In this document: positions 10,440 through 20,773 of the stretch, one piece after another
Position numbering within the stretch: the first letter of the stretch is position 1
Layout: every line of letters starts with the position of its first letter
DNA from: Gnetum montanum
Lineage: Eukaryota; Streptophyta; Gnetopsida; Gnetales; Gnetaceae
Assembly (NCBI GenBank): GCA_015680685.1
Contig: MNCI01009511.1
Coordinates: 81,732 to 108,134 of the forward strand
Length of the DNA: 26,403 bases
Direction of reading: 5' to 3'
Notes under the pieces: generated by a model
Told to the model about the DNA's origin: nothing
Database searches by the model: none
Seen by the model: only the letters and a program-made list of their open reading frames with translations
Translations under genes and position numbers: made by a program

Positions 10440-10842
10440 CCTGCAACCAAAGAAGAAAACAGAGGACACCATTGCTCGGTCGAATTACCGGAGAGGTTGT
10501 TGAAACAAGTACCGTTTGGTGCGAGATAGAGTGAGAAGGCCATGAAGGAGGAACTGTAGCACGAGGCTAGAGTCTTCAACGTTGATGCTCAGCCTAGCAT
10601 ATCGCCGCCAAAGAGTATCAGGCTCATCTCACCTGACTGGTTATGCAAAGAACCAGCTAGGTGAATCTGTGAAGCCAGAGCCTGATAGTGATGATGAGCA
10701 GAGATCCCCAAGGTTATGGTCGATGAGAACTCCTTTGGGACTCCGAACGACGAAACTAATCTCTCAGAGGTGCCACCGCTGAAATGGGTGCAGTGACAGC
10801 ATCTCCGAGGGGTTAGTAGTATGCCTTTCAGCACATCTGAGG
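10440..10842 (+). pseudogene. Unrecognised coding-like fragment beside the assembly gap
   Basis: I do not recognise this. Between E2 integrase and the 3' repeats there is plus-strand sequence that reads as protein in two frames: AQPSISPPKSIRLISPDW (about 10590-10645), LGESVKPEPDSDDEQ (about 10660-10700) and VMVDENSFGTPNDE (about 10715-10755), with stops and shifts between. It is less AT-rich than its surroundings and does not resemble retrotransposon proteins. It could be a captured host gene fragment or an extra ORF of the element. The rest may be in the N run that follows. The similarity to real protein is my judgement of composition only. Confidence 0.3.
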
Positions 10843-11161
10843 NNNNNNNNNNNNNNNNNNNNNNNNNNNNNNNNNNNNNNNNNNNNNNNNNNNNNNNNNN
10901 NNNNNNNNNNNNNNNNNNNNNNNNNNNNNNNNNNNNNNNNNNNNNNNNNNNNNNNNNNNNNNNNNNNNNNNNNNNNNNNNNNNNNNNNNNNNNNNNNNNN
11001 NNNNNNNNNNNNNNNNNNNNNNNNNNNNNNNNNNNNNNNNNNNNNNNNNNNNNNNNNNNNNNNNNNNNNNNNNNNNNNNNNNNNNNNNNNNNNNNNNNNN
11101 NNNNNNNNNNNNNNNNNNNNNNNNNNNNNNNNNNNNNNNNNNNNNNNNNNNNNNNNNNNNN
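10843..11161. other. Assembly gap (319 N)
   Basis: A run of N. Frames that appear to span it carry no information. Confidence 0.99.
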
Positions 11162-11199
11162 GATTGTTGCCATGCCTGATGTTAACACTGGATATGCAG

Positions 11200-12600
11200 C
11201 TAAATGTAGTATCGTTTCAGATATATATGATTCACGGGATTCGGTAACTCGTGGCCATTGATATCTGCTAGCTTGAATGTGCCATTGCCATACACATTAG
11301 CTACCAAGAAAGGGCCCTCCCAGTTTGTAGAGAACTTGCCTACTGGTTCGCGAACGGCCTTGAGAACCAAATCTCCCTTCTTGATCGGATGTTGTTGAAG
11401 GTTATGATGGTGTTTCTGCCTTTGCTTATCTTGATACTTTTCGATGGTATCAAGCGTTTGTATTCGCTTCTCCTCTACTGAATCCAAATCCATGATTCGA
11501 GACTTGGTGTGTTGAGCCTCATTTATAATCGTAGAGAGGACCATTCGCAGAGAAGGAACTTGTAATTCGAGGGGCAGCACCGCCTCGGATCCATAGACTA
11601 GGCTATAGGGCGTACTGTCTGTAGCTATTCTGCATGTGGTACGATACGCACATAGCACATAGAGGATCTTTTCATGCCACCGTCTCTTGTTGTTGTCGAG
11701 CATTTTCTTAAGTTGATAATGACCTTGTTTGTCGCTTCAGCTTGACCATTCACTTGTGGGTAATAAGGTGAGGAAAAAGATTGTTTGATACCAAGGTTGT
11801 CGCAAAAGGATTTGGTTTCTAGACTACTAAATTGTGGCCCATTGTCAGTCATGATAGTTATTAGGAGGCCAAATCTAGTTACAATGTTATCTAGAATGAA
11901 GTGACAGATCTGTTGCGACGTGATCTTTCGCAAAGGGATGGCTTCCACCCACTTCGTGAAGTACTCAGTGGCGGTGATTATGAAGCCATGACCTATGAAA
12001 GATTTCGGTGTGATAGGCCCTATAATGTCTAATCCCCATCATTGAAAGGGCCATGTTATCTGAGTCGTGTGTAGTTCTGTAGGTGACACATGTATAAGGT
12101 TTGCATAACGCTGACACGTGTCACACGTTTTAACCTTTGTAAGACAATCTTTTTCCATGTACGGCCAATAATACCCTAAGCGATGGATTTTAGAGGCCAT
12201 GGCTCGTGGTGCTACGTGTCCTCTGCATAATCCCTCGTGGACTTTGCCGACTATACGTTGCGCTTGGTCTTAGTTAACGCAAGTAAGCAGTACTCTATCA
12301 AAAGAGCATCTATAGAGGGTACTGTCTCCTATGATGATGTACTGCCTAGCTCGCTTGTGAATAGCATCTTTCTGCGCGCGTGTTAACTCGTGTGGTGGTT
12401 CGCCATGCAAGAGGTAAGTTTTAATGTTGTCGTACCACTCTGGCGTTCTATCCTCGAGCAGTGAAGATATTTGTGCCGCCTGAATGATAGGATCTGTACA
12501 ATCTATTATTAATGTGAGATAGGTGTCGAATAGGTGCGACGACATGTTTAAAGCTAATGTAGCCAATGCATCCGCTAACGTGTTGTCGTTTCGAGGTACA
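11200..12600 (-). pseudogene. pol: E2 integrase domain of pol, broken
   Basis: Minus strand, following the second RNase H. In order: an HHCC zinc domain (H-x-G-L-C-R-G-H, then CDTCQRY), the DDE core with WGLDIIGP, a later TDNGPQF and the E in NGQAEATN, and a C-terminal segment with KGDLVLKAV and WEGPFLVANVYGNG that resembles the GPY/F module. It ends ...YLKRYY with TAG at 11202-11200. Breaks include a TAG within the start of the zinc region (about 12270), a TGA just before WGLD (near 12041) and a frameshift between about 11625 and 11703. The enzyme joins element cDNA to the host chromosome; this copy cannot be made whole. Confidence 0.9.
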
Positions 12601-13520
12601 TGCTGGGCATCGGTTGTTGTGAATTACTTCAGAAGATCTTTAGCCATATTGTAGTAGGGCTATAAATGTGCAGCCTTGCAGGCATAGACTCCTGTGATTT
12701 GATTTATAACAAGCATCGAATCGCCCCTAATTGTCAAGTGTCGAACATCAAGCTCTTTGTCTGTTAATTCCCTGAGGAGTCCCTCGTACTTTGCCATGTT
12801 GTTCGTACAGGGAAAGGTCAAGCGGTAAGCGTGAAGATGCACATCCTCAAGTGATAGTGTAATGACTGTGGCGGCGCTGCCACCTCTAGTGGTTGAAGCT
12901 CCATCAAAATATAACGTTGCTTCGGGGCTTGTTAAAACAGGGCTTAAACTGTGTACATGCTCATCCGGAAATTCAGGCTCTATGGTTGCCTGATTGTCAA
13001 TAGGCGATGTTATTAGTTGGTTAGCTATCGCTTGGCCTTTCATAGAAGATTGACCAATGTAATGCAGATTAAATTTTGCCGTGATAGCTTTCCAATGAGC
13101 TATTTTACTACTTTCGTACAACTTATGCGTAATAGCCCTAAGGATGTTATTTTTGCAGATTATGTTGAGTTGGCTATGAAAGAGATAGTGTCTGCACTTT
13201 TTGAGTGTAAACACTAACGCTAAACAATTACGCTCTACTTCATTGTACCTCGTTTCATATGCACATAGATCATGACTTAAGTATATATGGGTACTTCTGA
13301 CCCATCATCTCTCTTTTGGCAGAGTAATGCAGCTAAGGCTACGTTTGATGTTGCGAGGTAAATGTAAAACGGTTGATCCCTTTGTGGCGGGAATACTGTT
13401 GGCAAGTGTTGAAGTTCTTGCTTCAAGCTGTCAAACGCACGCTGACAATCATCTGTCCATTCGAAATTAACCCCCTGATAATTTATCAGGCGGTTAACTT
13501 ATCTGTTAATCTCGAAATGA
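12600..13520 (-). pseudogene. pol: E2 RNase H plus archaeal-type RNase H of pol, broken
   Basis: After RT comes a standard Ty3 RNase H region (FEWTDDCQRAF, then IYLATSNVALAALL and a decayed catalytic part). A connection with SSMKGQAIANQL (about 13040) follows, then a second RNase H beginning LYFDGAS (about 12905). Its acidic residues are visible: D in YFDGAS, E in AKYEGLL, D in RGDSMLV and D in LADALATLAL. Two RNase H domains in tandem, the second of archaeal type, mark the Tat group of Ty3/gypsy (established knowledge). Stops occur near 13250 and 12625-12660. Confidence 0.85.
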
Positions 13521-13537
13521 ACCGCCTGATAAATTAT
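13461..13537. repeat. Inverted and direct repeat at the RT/RNase H junction
   Basis: 13478-13495 and 13520-13537 are perfect 18-bp inverted copies around 24 bases. The same stretch is also a direct repeat (13461-13486 and 13512-13537, three mismatches or so) because CTGATAA-TTTATCAG is itself nearly palindromic. The pol frame shifts here. Confidence 0.75.
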
Positions 13538-14664
13538 AACCTCCCTTGCAATCCGTGTAATTGCTTGAGATTTGTAGGGGGTGTCAATTCAACAATGGCT
13601 TTGACTTTGTCAGGGTCTACTCGTATACCAGTTTTCGATACCACAAACCCCAACATGCGTCCGATTTTAACTCCGAATACACACTTCTTTGGGTTTAGCC
13701 GGAGATCGTAGTTAGAGCATCTTTTAAGGACTAACTCCAGATCCTCCGAATGATCTTCTGACTTTATAGACTTAACAGCTATATCGTCAACATAATCATT
13801 TAGTCTCCCTAAGAGGTAATCACTAAAGATATATGTCATAGCTCATTGATATGTAGCTTCGGCATTTTTTAACCCAAAAGGCATCATGGTGTAGCAAAAG
13901 GTCCCCCAGGGTGTTATAAAGGTAGTTGTCAGCTGGTGTTTTGGGTTGATGCGTATTTGATTGTAGCCTGAGAAGCCATCCATAAAGGATAAAAGCACAT
14001 GTCCAATGGTCGTATTCACTAGTTGGTCGATACTCGGTAATGGGAAATTATCCTTGATTGTAGCTTTGTTCAAGTCTCGGAAGTCTATGCAGATGCGTAT
14101 CCCTCCGATCTTTTTAGGAACAACTACAATGTTAGATACCCAGTTTAAGTAATCAATCGCGCGAATAAAACCAGCCTGGTACAGTTTAGTGATCTTATCA
14201 CATACTGCTAGCGCAACTTCTGGCTTAATTTTTCATGCTTTTTGTCTAACTGGTTTGATATGGGGATCTAGAATTATGTTGTGTTGTATTAATCTTGGGT
14301 CTAGTCCTGGCATATCTTCGTATGGCCATGCAAACACCGTGATGTTATTCTGGAGGACCTGTTTTATATTGTCATGTGCCTTTTGGTCTAGTAAAGAACT
14401 AACTTTAAGAGTTTTAGTCTCACCTTTATGCGTAACCATAAAGACCTCGTTAAGGGGATCTTCGGTTACATCTCCAGCTTCCAGATCTAGCGTGCGCGTC
14501 GATTGTTCTGGCCAGTCTTGAGATGTTTCTGACGTGGCTATGGTTACGTCATTGAGGGCAAGGTTAGTTTCTACTAGCGTGGGATCAAATTGTCTAATGA
14601 TTTCTCCTTAGGGGCCTGTTAAAACTAGGAGCGCAGGTAAAGTTTTGTCCATTTGGCAATTGTC
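13520..14664 (-). pseudogene. pol: E2 reverse transcriptase domain of pol, broken
   Basis: The minus-strand frame opens at the predicted 3' splice site (14665/14664), with ATG at 14652, and runs in one frame to about 13540. Stops are at about 14612, 14235 and 13842. Motifs in order: FAWPYEDMPGLDP, VVPKKIGGIRICIDFRDLN, FPLPSIDQLV, FMDGFSGYNQI, TPWGTFCYTMMPFGLKNA, the catalytic YVDD (about 13794-13783) and LNPKKCVFGV, then LKQLHGLQGRL at the end. This enzyme copies element RNA to DNA. All catalytic motifs survive; the stops come from single-base changes. Confidence 0.92.
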
Positions 14665-14699
14665 CTGCAAAATTGTCAAATATGAAAGTAATTAGAAAA

Positions 14700-16150
14700 A
14701 TGCTAAGTTGGATGCGATAAACATTTAGCGTATAGCGCTTATTTTAGTCTAAAAAGAAAAAGGATGTGACGTGACGTTGCTGAGCGTGGGAAGCTAATTG
14801 AATTTTGAACATTGTGAACAGCCTCTAATTAATGCGACCTGATTACGAGGAGATAAGATGCAGTAGTTTAAGGTCGTTTCGGACCGTAATGTATGCGATA
14901 TCTACCACAATTAATATCTTGATTTTCGGGTTCCAGCTCATACTGACACCAGCATTTGGGCAAGTATCGCTTAAATCAGGCATCAAGTTGGTTAGTTTCG
15001 CATATAAGTATGCAGTTCTTATCAAAAACAGGCTGTTGGCTATCGTAAATTTGAATTCTCGGCTATCACAGAGAGAAGGAGAAAGAGCAAAAGATTGCAG
15101 CGCGTTATTCGCGAAGGTGTTCAGGTGTGGAGGTGTTCAGGACTGCAACAATGATGCCAAAAGTGAGAGGAAAGAATACAAAGTTGGCTAAAATCAACGA
15201 AGTATAAGGGAGCCTACAGCGTGCTTCACAGGCCTTGGTCGAAGTGAGGGATGTCACTCCCTTGAACCGGTAGGCCATCCCTTGCTTGTATTGCTTCCTG
15301 TGATGCGCCCTTTTTTTTGTGTTTATTCTTTTTGCGTCATCTGCGTAAACTAGATTTTTAGGCTGTAGACCTCGAATTGAAGCGAGGGTTTAGACAATAG
15401 TATTGCATCTATCGCCGTTGTCTGAGACAGACCTTGTACTATTACAAGGGTTTCGACGATTTCGGCTGTATGGCTAGAGCGCAATTTTGTAAATTTTTCT
15501 ATAGTTTAAGCATGCAATCGGAATCTAGATGGTAACGTGTTTATTTTCTGTACAGTATCATGGTGAAACTCGTTTTAATCGTTTTGGATATAGTTGGGGT
15601 TTTATGTTGTATAAACCCTATCGCACCCAATGTTCCTCCCCCTCAAACTCGGTTGCAAGGGAAGGCTATATGGTTTCAAAAGGGTGCGCTGGAGTTTTTG
15701 TAGTTTTTGCTGCGTAACTTCAGTATTATTGTGTGGTCGCATCTGTCGGGCGATGTGGCCGGTGCTATTTTGGAACATCTGTTAGTGGGTTCTACGCAGG
15801 GTGTCCTAGCTTTCCTGACAGACAGGGCTATTGATACTGGGCGTCGCCAAGACCGTGAACTTAGCACCAGAGGATTGAGACGCTTAAGTTGGATCTGGGA
15901 GATGCCCAGATTTAGCTGTTATCATGCGTATAATACTTTGTTCGTGGCTCGTCATGTTTCGACTTACTTGCAGAATCCTCCAGGCACGGTGTATTATTCA
16001 GGCGGGTAAGTTGTTTTACTGGCAGTATTGTCAATATGCTTCTAATGTCTGAATTTGCAAAGCGTAGGATAGTAATGTGTTATATAATATAAGTTTTTCA
16101 TCAACGAAAATGGGTTAGTAGGCAATGGTGATACATTGTCTTGAACCGAA
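14700..16150 (+). other. Upstream region of the antisense ORF
   Basis: Contains TGACGTGACGTTG (about 14767-14779), two overlapping TGACG cores of the plant bZIP type, and a TATAAAC candidate at 15610-15616. An open stretch at 15707-16005 has no ATG early on. It ends at a good donor, GGCGG|GTAAGTTG (16006), so it may be a leader or first exon. No protein match is recognised in it. Confidence 0.35.
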
Positions 16151-19100
16151 ATGGCAATAAAGGAGTTTACGTCCACCAGCAACATACGTGCTGGTGTAAT
16201 GGGGCAAATGGCTTTTGACATTCATGAGTATCCCACCCGTTATTCTGATTCCTTAAAAAATTGTCAGAATCTCGGGTGGTTACATGAAGAATGGACTTTG
16301 AACCCACCCCTTACCCTCGCAGACGTGCAAAGGAAGCTCCCTCCATTTCCTTTGCCATTTGGACCTGGTAAGGTTTCGCTGCTGCTATTAGTTACAGGGT
16401 GTTATATTTTGTTTTGTTTTTGAAATGTTACGTAACAGTGTTTTTGCTATGTTGATATGTGCCATGTATTATTAGTCAGGGAATCCCGGGAGATTACCAT
16501 CACTATTTTTGGCCGCGAGGCGAACACCCTTCTTTTTCGTTATGGTGACATAAAGGAGGCACAACGCTGGCTTGGCCATGCGGCGGCCCCAATTGCGTTG
16601 GTCACCAAGCTGCAGGAAGCAAGGCTTATGCATTTATTTATGGCCGTAACCCTTGATGTCCCCACAAGCGAAATGTTGACTCTAGTTAACTCCTTCAGTG
16701 AGGGAGCTGAACGCTTTTGCATGCACGTGCGTCACATGCGTGTAAACTTTGATATCAATGCTTAGTTGTCCATTGACCTCTTCGGTGTCCCCTCTGACGA
16801 TCTTCCCATAGAGGAAAAATCGAGGAGAAGCGTCAAATGTTAGGAAGAGCTGGAGGAGTGGTTGGGGACGAAGAAGGAGGCTAAGGGGATCCCTTGTGAA
16901 AAGATTGAATTAGAGGTTGCCAAGACTATTTATCCCCTCTTCCGAGCCCGAGCCTTTCCCAAAACACTCTCGCAAGGGAGGTTCTTTACTATAGAACAGG
17001 CCCATATTATGCAAGAGGTGATAGAGGAAGGGACCTAATTTGATTGGGCAAGCTATTTCACTAAGGGGTTACGCACCAAAATGGTGAGGCTTCGCCAGAA
17101 GATCGAGTCGCGTTTCAGTGTGCACTTCGCCTTCTTCATAGCTTGCCTTTGGTGTTTTGCCAAATTTTTGGTTGTCCAGAGGAATCGGGTTTGGGTCCTA
17201 CAAGACCGAGACCAGTTATTCAAACCTTGGATTTCTCATATCTTCAGCACTATTCAGGCACAGGATCCTCCGGAGGGAATTGGGGAGTCGCTGTCTGTAA
17301 CGACTAGGGATTTGGTGGCACCTCGAATGCGGGGCCCTGACAGCGTAGCTGGGGCGCTTCCCACTTACACTGGTGATGCATCACGGGGAAAGCGCCTGGT
17401 TGTAGAGATAGTAGACACCTCGGTTCAACATAAAAGACCTTGCCTAACCGAGGCCCCTGTGGAACCAGCAGGTGGGACGAGCAGAACTGTGCAAGTCAAA
17501 GTCTAGCGGAGTAAACCTCCGCCTGGTAAGTGTAAAGACATAGTGAAAGTTATGGCGATTATTGTATTACGCAACTTTATTCAAGGTATTCTGAATTGTT
17601 TAAATGTGTTATGTGGCATGAACAAGGAGACCTACGGAACGGTTGACACCTGAAACAGGGGTAGTGGTATTACGGCGTGGGGAAGGGGCCCCAATTTTGG
17701 AAGAGGAGGCCTCGGCTATTAGAATAAGTGACGCACAGACCCTTGTGCATGAGGAGAGAGAGGAGGCCGGAAACGTTGATGCACTCCCCACTGCAACAGG
17801 CAGAGGTCAGTGTATTAGAATTTTTTAGGAATTCTATTAATAATTAGAAATTTTGACTTAATTACGCTATAGATGAACAAGGCACATCCCCGTCCGCCGT
17901 TGTCAGCAGAGCGTGGGGGGAATTCCTTGATAAGTTTACCTTCATGGAAGGTGTTGTTAGTGATATGATCGAGTGCCTCGAGCGCGTGGATCCTGGGGCT
18001 GGTATGTTACTGCTATAATACGCTTATTTTATTATAAGATTATAATGTTTATTTATGTTTGATAATATTTTTTATCAGGAGCTCGCCTTCGATGGGACCC
18101 TACGAAGCCCATTGACCTGGACACAGTCGAGCCTTCATCGGATGGCGCGGTTGTGCCATGCAACATTTATGAGGAAATGTGTAAATGTGCGTTACGCTTG
18201 ACCCGCTCCTTGTGGGAGAGTCAAAACGTCAATGAAGACCTCTGGAAGAAGCTGCAGAGGTCAGAGAAAGAAAGGATGTCTCTGACCAAAGAGGTTGGAG
18301 ACTTAAAATCGCGATGTGAATTCCTGCAGGTGCGAGGAACAGATGAAGAGGACTGGCGGACGGCTGTTATTGACTACGCTCGCTACTCGACCGCAGTCAG
18401 GAATAGCGTTCAAACTAGTAGGGAATTGGTGGAGCAAAGGATGCAAATAGAACTCTTGGCCCAGAAGAACCAGGACTGGAAGGACTTTTGCGCAAGCGTC
18501 CAAGAGTGGGGGCAGAAAGAAAAAGATCACAAGCATCTGTATAAGTGAGAGTCTCGCTTATCGTCAGCACTATCGAGATTCTGCCATTGAAGCTCAATCC
18601 TTGCGGGTGTTCCTTAACGTCATAGGCGCATCTAAGGCCTTCGAGAAGTTCCAAGAGCAGGTGATGGTAAGCGCGTCTTCGGAACAGGAAATTACTCTTC
18701 CCGAGGAGGAGACTACAGTCCCCACCTTCTTCCCCGAACCACCTCGATGGACTAGCGTGGAGAAAGGGAAAGTGAAGGCTGGAACTATTTTAGGGGATGG
18801 AGTATGGCCTGAGTTAACCGAAGACGAAATCATGCAACGCCTGTGGGTTAGTTTAGATCAACTCCCCTTTGCTGCGGATGCAGGACCATCGCGAGTAAGT
18901 TTGAATTTTATTGAATTTAAATTTTCTGATTTGTTTTATCATGGTTTTTGCTTATGTATTTATTGTATGTAGGTACAAGCAGTGGATGAAGGAGGTGAAC
19001 AGGATGAGGAGCGTGTTCAGGAAGAAGAGCGTAATGATGCAGATCGCCCTCTTGGGGAGCCAGTGTTAGTGCAAGAACCCAGTGAAGATGACATTCCTCA

Positions 19101-19302
19101 CGAAGGAATACTCTCTAAAAAGGACGGCCCACTCGAGGACGATTTGTTAGGCTTAGAGGTAGACTTAAGGGATATTGGTGACAGTGGTACTAGGGGGATG
19201 CGTAATTATGACTTATGCATGATTTTATTGATGAAATTGAACAATGGCAATATAAATGTTGGAAAGATTACTCATGAGATTTTGTTTATGGTTTTTATTT
19301 AG
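16151..19302 (+). pseudogene. Antisense multi-exon ORF inside E2
   Basis: Starts ACCGAAATGGC at 16151 (good context). Exons I infer: 16151-16367, 16476-17525, 17659-17805, 17873-18001, 18079-18894, 18973-about 19302. The introns are 67-133 bp, AT-rich and GT..AG; four are phase 1 and the last is phase 0. The product would be about 890 residues. Exon 2 has RVNFDINA...LFGVP and a later helix-rich segment (RARAFPKTL..GRFFTIEQAHIM) recalling the plant-transposon/mobile-domain type. Exon 5 is a coiled coil (LWKKLQRSEKERMSLTKEV) and exon 6 is very acidic. Damage: TAG 16763, TAG 16841, TAA 17036, TAG 17504 and a frameshift near 18545. Function unknown. It opposes gag-pol in direction. Confidence 0.6.
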
Positions 19303-19387
19303 TTTTATGTCTTTATTTATACAAAGCATAAATAGAATTGTTAAAGACTTTGAATAGGTTGCGTTATTATGACTGTAGAATGGAGCA

Positions 19388-19532
19388 GTTAGTTTAAGGC
19401 CATTGCGGGCTGTCACATAGCGTTTGCATAAGATATAAATGAATGAATTTGCTAGTTTTAGGCCATTGCAGGCCTTTACTAGTTTTAGGCCATTGCGGGC
19501 CACCGCTAGTTTTAGGCCGTTGCGGGCCATAT
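19388..19532. repeat. 27-bp tandem repeat with GGCC ends
   Basis: Three units begin CTAGTTTTAGGCC at 19452, 19479 and 19506; a diverged copy is at 19388-19411. Each has GGCC(A/G)TTGC(A/G)GGCC, able to form a small hairpin. On the minus strand the units read ARNGLKL or ACNGLKL repeatedly. They lie just beyond the end of the antisense ORF and near the presumed 5' end of the pol intron. Confidence 0.85.
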
Positions 19533-19758
19533 GCGTACATCTAGGAGTGTAATTGATAAAAATGTACATATCTGCGTAATTGTGCTAGTATGACTGGTAG
19601 AATTCAAGAAGCGTAAATAACGTAAAATGGGGAATGTACATAACGTAATGGACAGAAAGCGTAAATATGTGTGTATTAAAGAAGACTGACAATCAAATTT
19701 GATAAGCGTAAATGAAAAACTGGTGACAATGTAACGATGTGCGTAAATACCACTCAGA

Positions 19759-20697
19759 TCAATCGCTAACGTGCAATTGTTTCTTAATGGCTTTTACGTT
19801 CAGTGGTGCGTAAGGGCGAGGAGGTTTATGGCCTGACTCTTCCACATCATCCTCTTCCCCCTGAAATGGTAAGTCTGCCCAGGCCAGGTTGTCATCAGTC
19901 ATTTCGATTTGTTCGGGAATTCGTACATGAGTTTGATCTTCAGGCATCTCGATCTCCGAACCCTGTTCTTCCTCTATGTTGTTGACAGTCCTAAGAGTTA
20001 TTTCATCAACGTGTATTACTACCTCTCCCCCTGCGTAAGGGAGGTGTATCTCTTGGTGTATTGGTGATGAAACTGCCCTCAATTGGGCTAGCCAGAACCT
20101 CCCCAAGATTAGATTAAAACCAGGCATCTCCTCGACAACGATGAATGTGGCCTCTGTTGGGAATTGATCCCTTGCCACAAATTCGATATGCACCGTTCCC
20201 TTGACTTGAACCCGTGCCCCGTTGAACGAATTTAGGCACGATGTCGTTGTAGGACTGATTTGGTCGACCAGGCCCAACTTATCCACTATAGGATAAGGGA
20301 TGACATTTGCAGCCGCGCCATTGTCAACGTGCACCCTCCGGATCCGATATTGACCAACCCGAATGGTGATAAACATAGGTTCTGTCGTTACTTGACCTTT
20401 CTCGGGATCATCTTTGATGGATTCATCGTGAAAGGTCAAAGGGGTTGGTTTAGGTTGCTCGGCGGCGGGAGGAAGCATGACAACATGTATCGTTTCCTCT
20501 TCTGCTGGTAAGCCTTCATCCACTAGTATGGATGTCAGCATACGGACCATAGCCTCACGGTGTTTTTGAGATGTCATAAGCAGGTCATAGAAGCTCAACA
20601 TTGTATTCTTCTGTTTCAGAGCCTGCTTGACTTGCGTAAATGCGTCGAGGAGGTCCCGTTCTTGGCTGGGTTGCTTATCCCCTCTGTTTTCTTCCAT
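19759..20697 (-). pseudogene. pro: E2 protease domain (end of gag-pro)
   Basis: 312 residues open from Met at 20697 to TGA at 19761-19759, in frame with the gag C-terminal part upstream. The retropepsin signature is RRVHVDNGAAANVIP: the usual DTG or DSG is DNG here, a variant I recall as frequent in plant Ty3/gypsy proteases. The flap region and FNLILGRFWLAQLRAVSS (the conserved ILGR helix) follow, then an acidic tail. It would cut the Gag-Pol precursor. The domain itself is unbroken, but damaged neighbours prevent a functional polyprotein. Confidence 0.85.
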
Positions 20698-20773
20698 TCG
20701 CCCTAAGAGACGAATCTCCCGAGGCGGAATAGCGTCAGTCGGAGGGTTATGTTTCTTCCTGCCGAGGGGAGGT

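Larger units (their letters stand above)
14665..19745 (-). other. Putative pol intron of E2 between protease and RT
   Basis: On the minus strand RT is preceded by TTTGACAATTTTGCAG|G at 14665/14664, a strong plant 3' splice site, with a CTAAT branch-point candidate near 14695. Protease ends at 19759; GAGTG|GTATTTACG just beyond it is a possible donor. Ogre elements have an intron at this place (established knowledge), usually much shorter. This one would be about 5.1 kb and carries the antisense ORF. The donor is weak, so the left boundary is approximate. Confidence 0.5.

Noticed and set aside
10821-11261. Frames running through the N run
   Set aside because: Undetermined bases carry no coding evidence.
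16151-19302. An ordinary host gene into which E2 inserted
   Set aside because: It lies inside E2 between two pol domains, not around it. Capture by the element or a nested insertion fits better, though I cannot exclude the latter.
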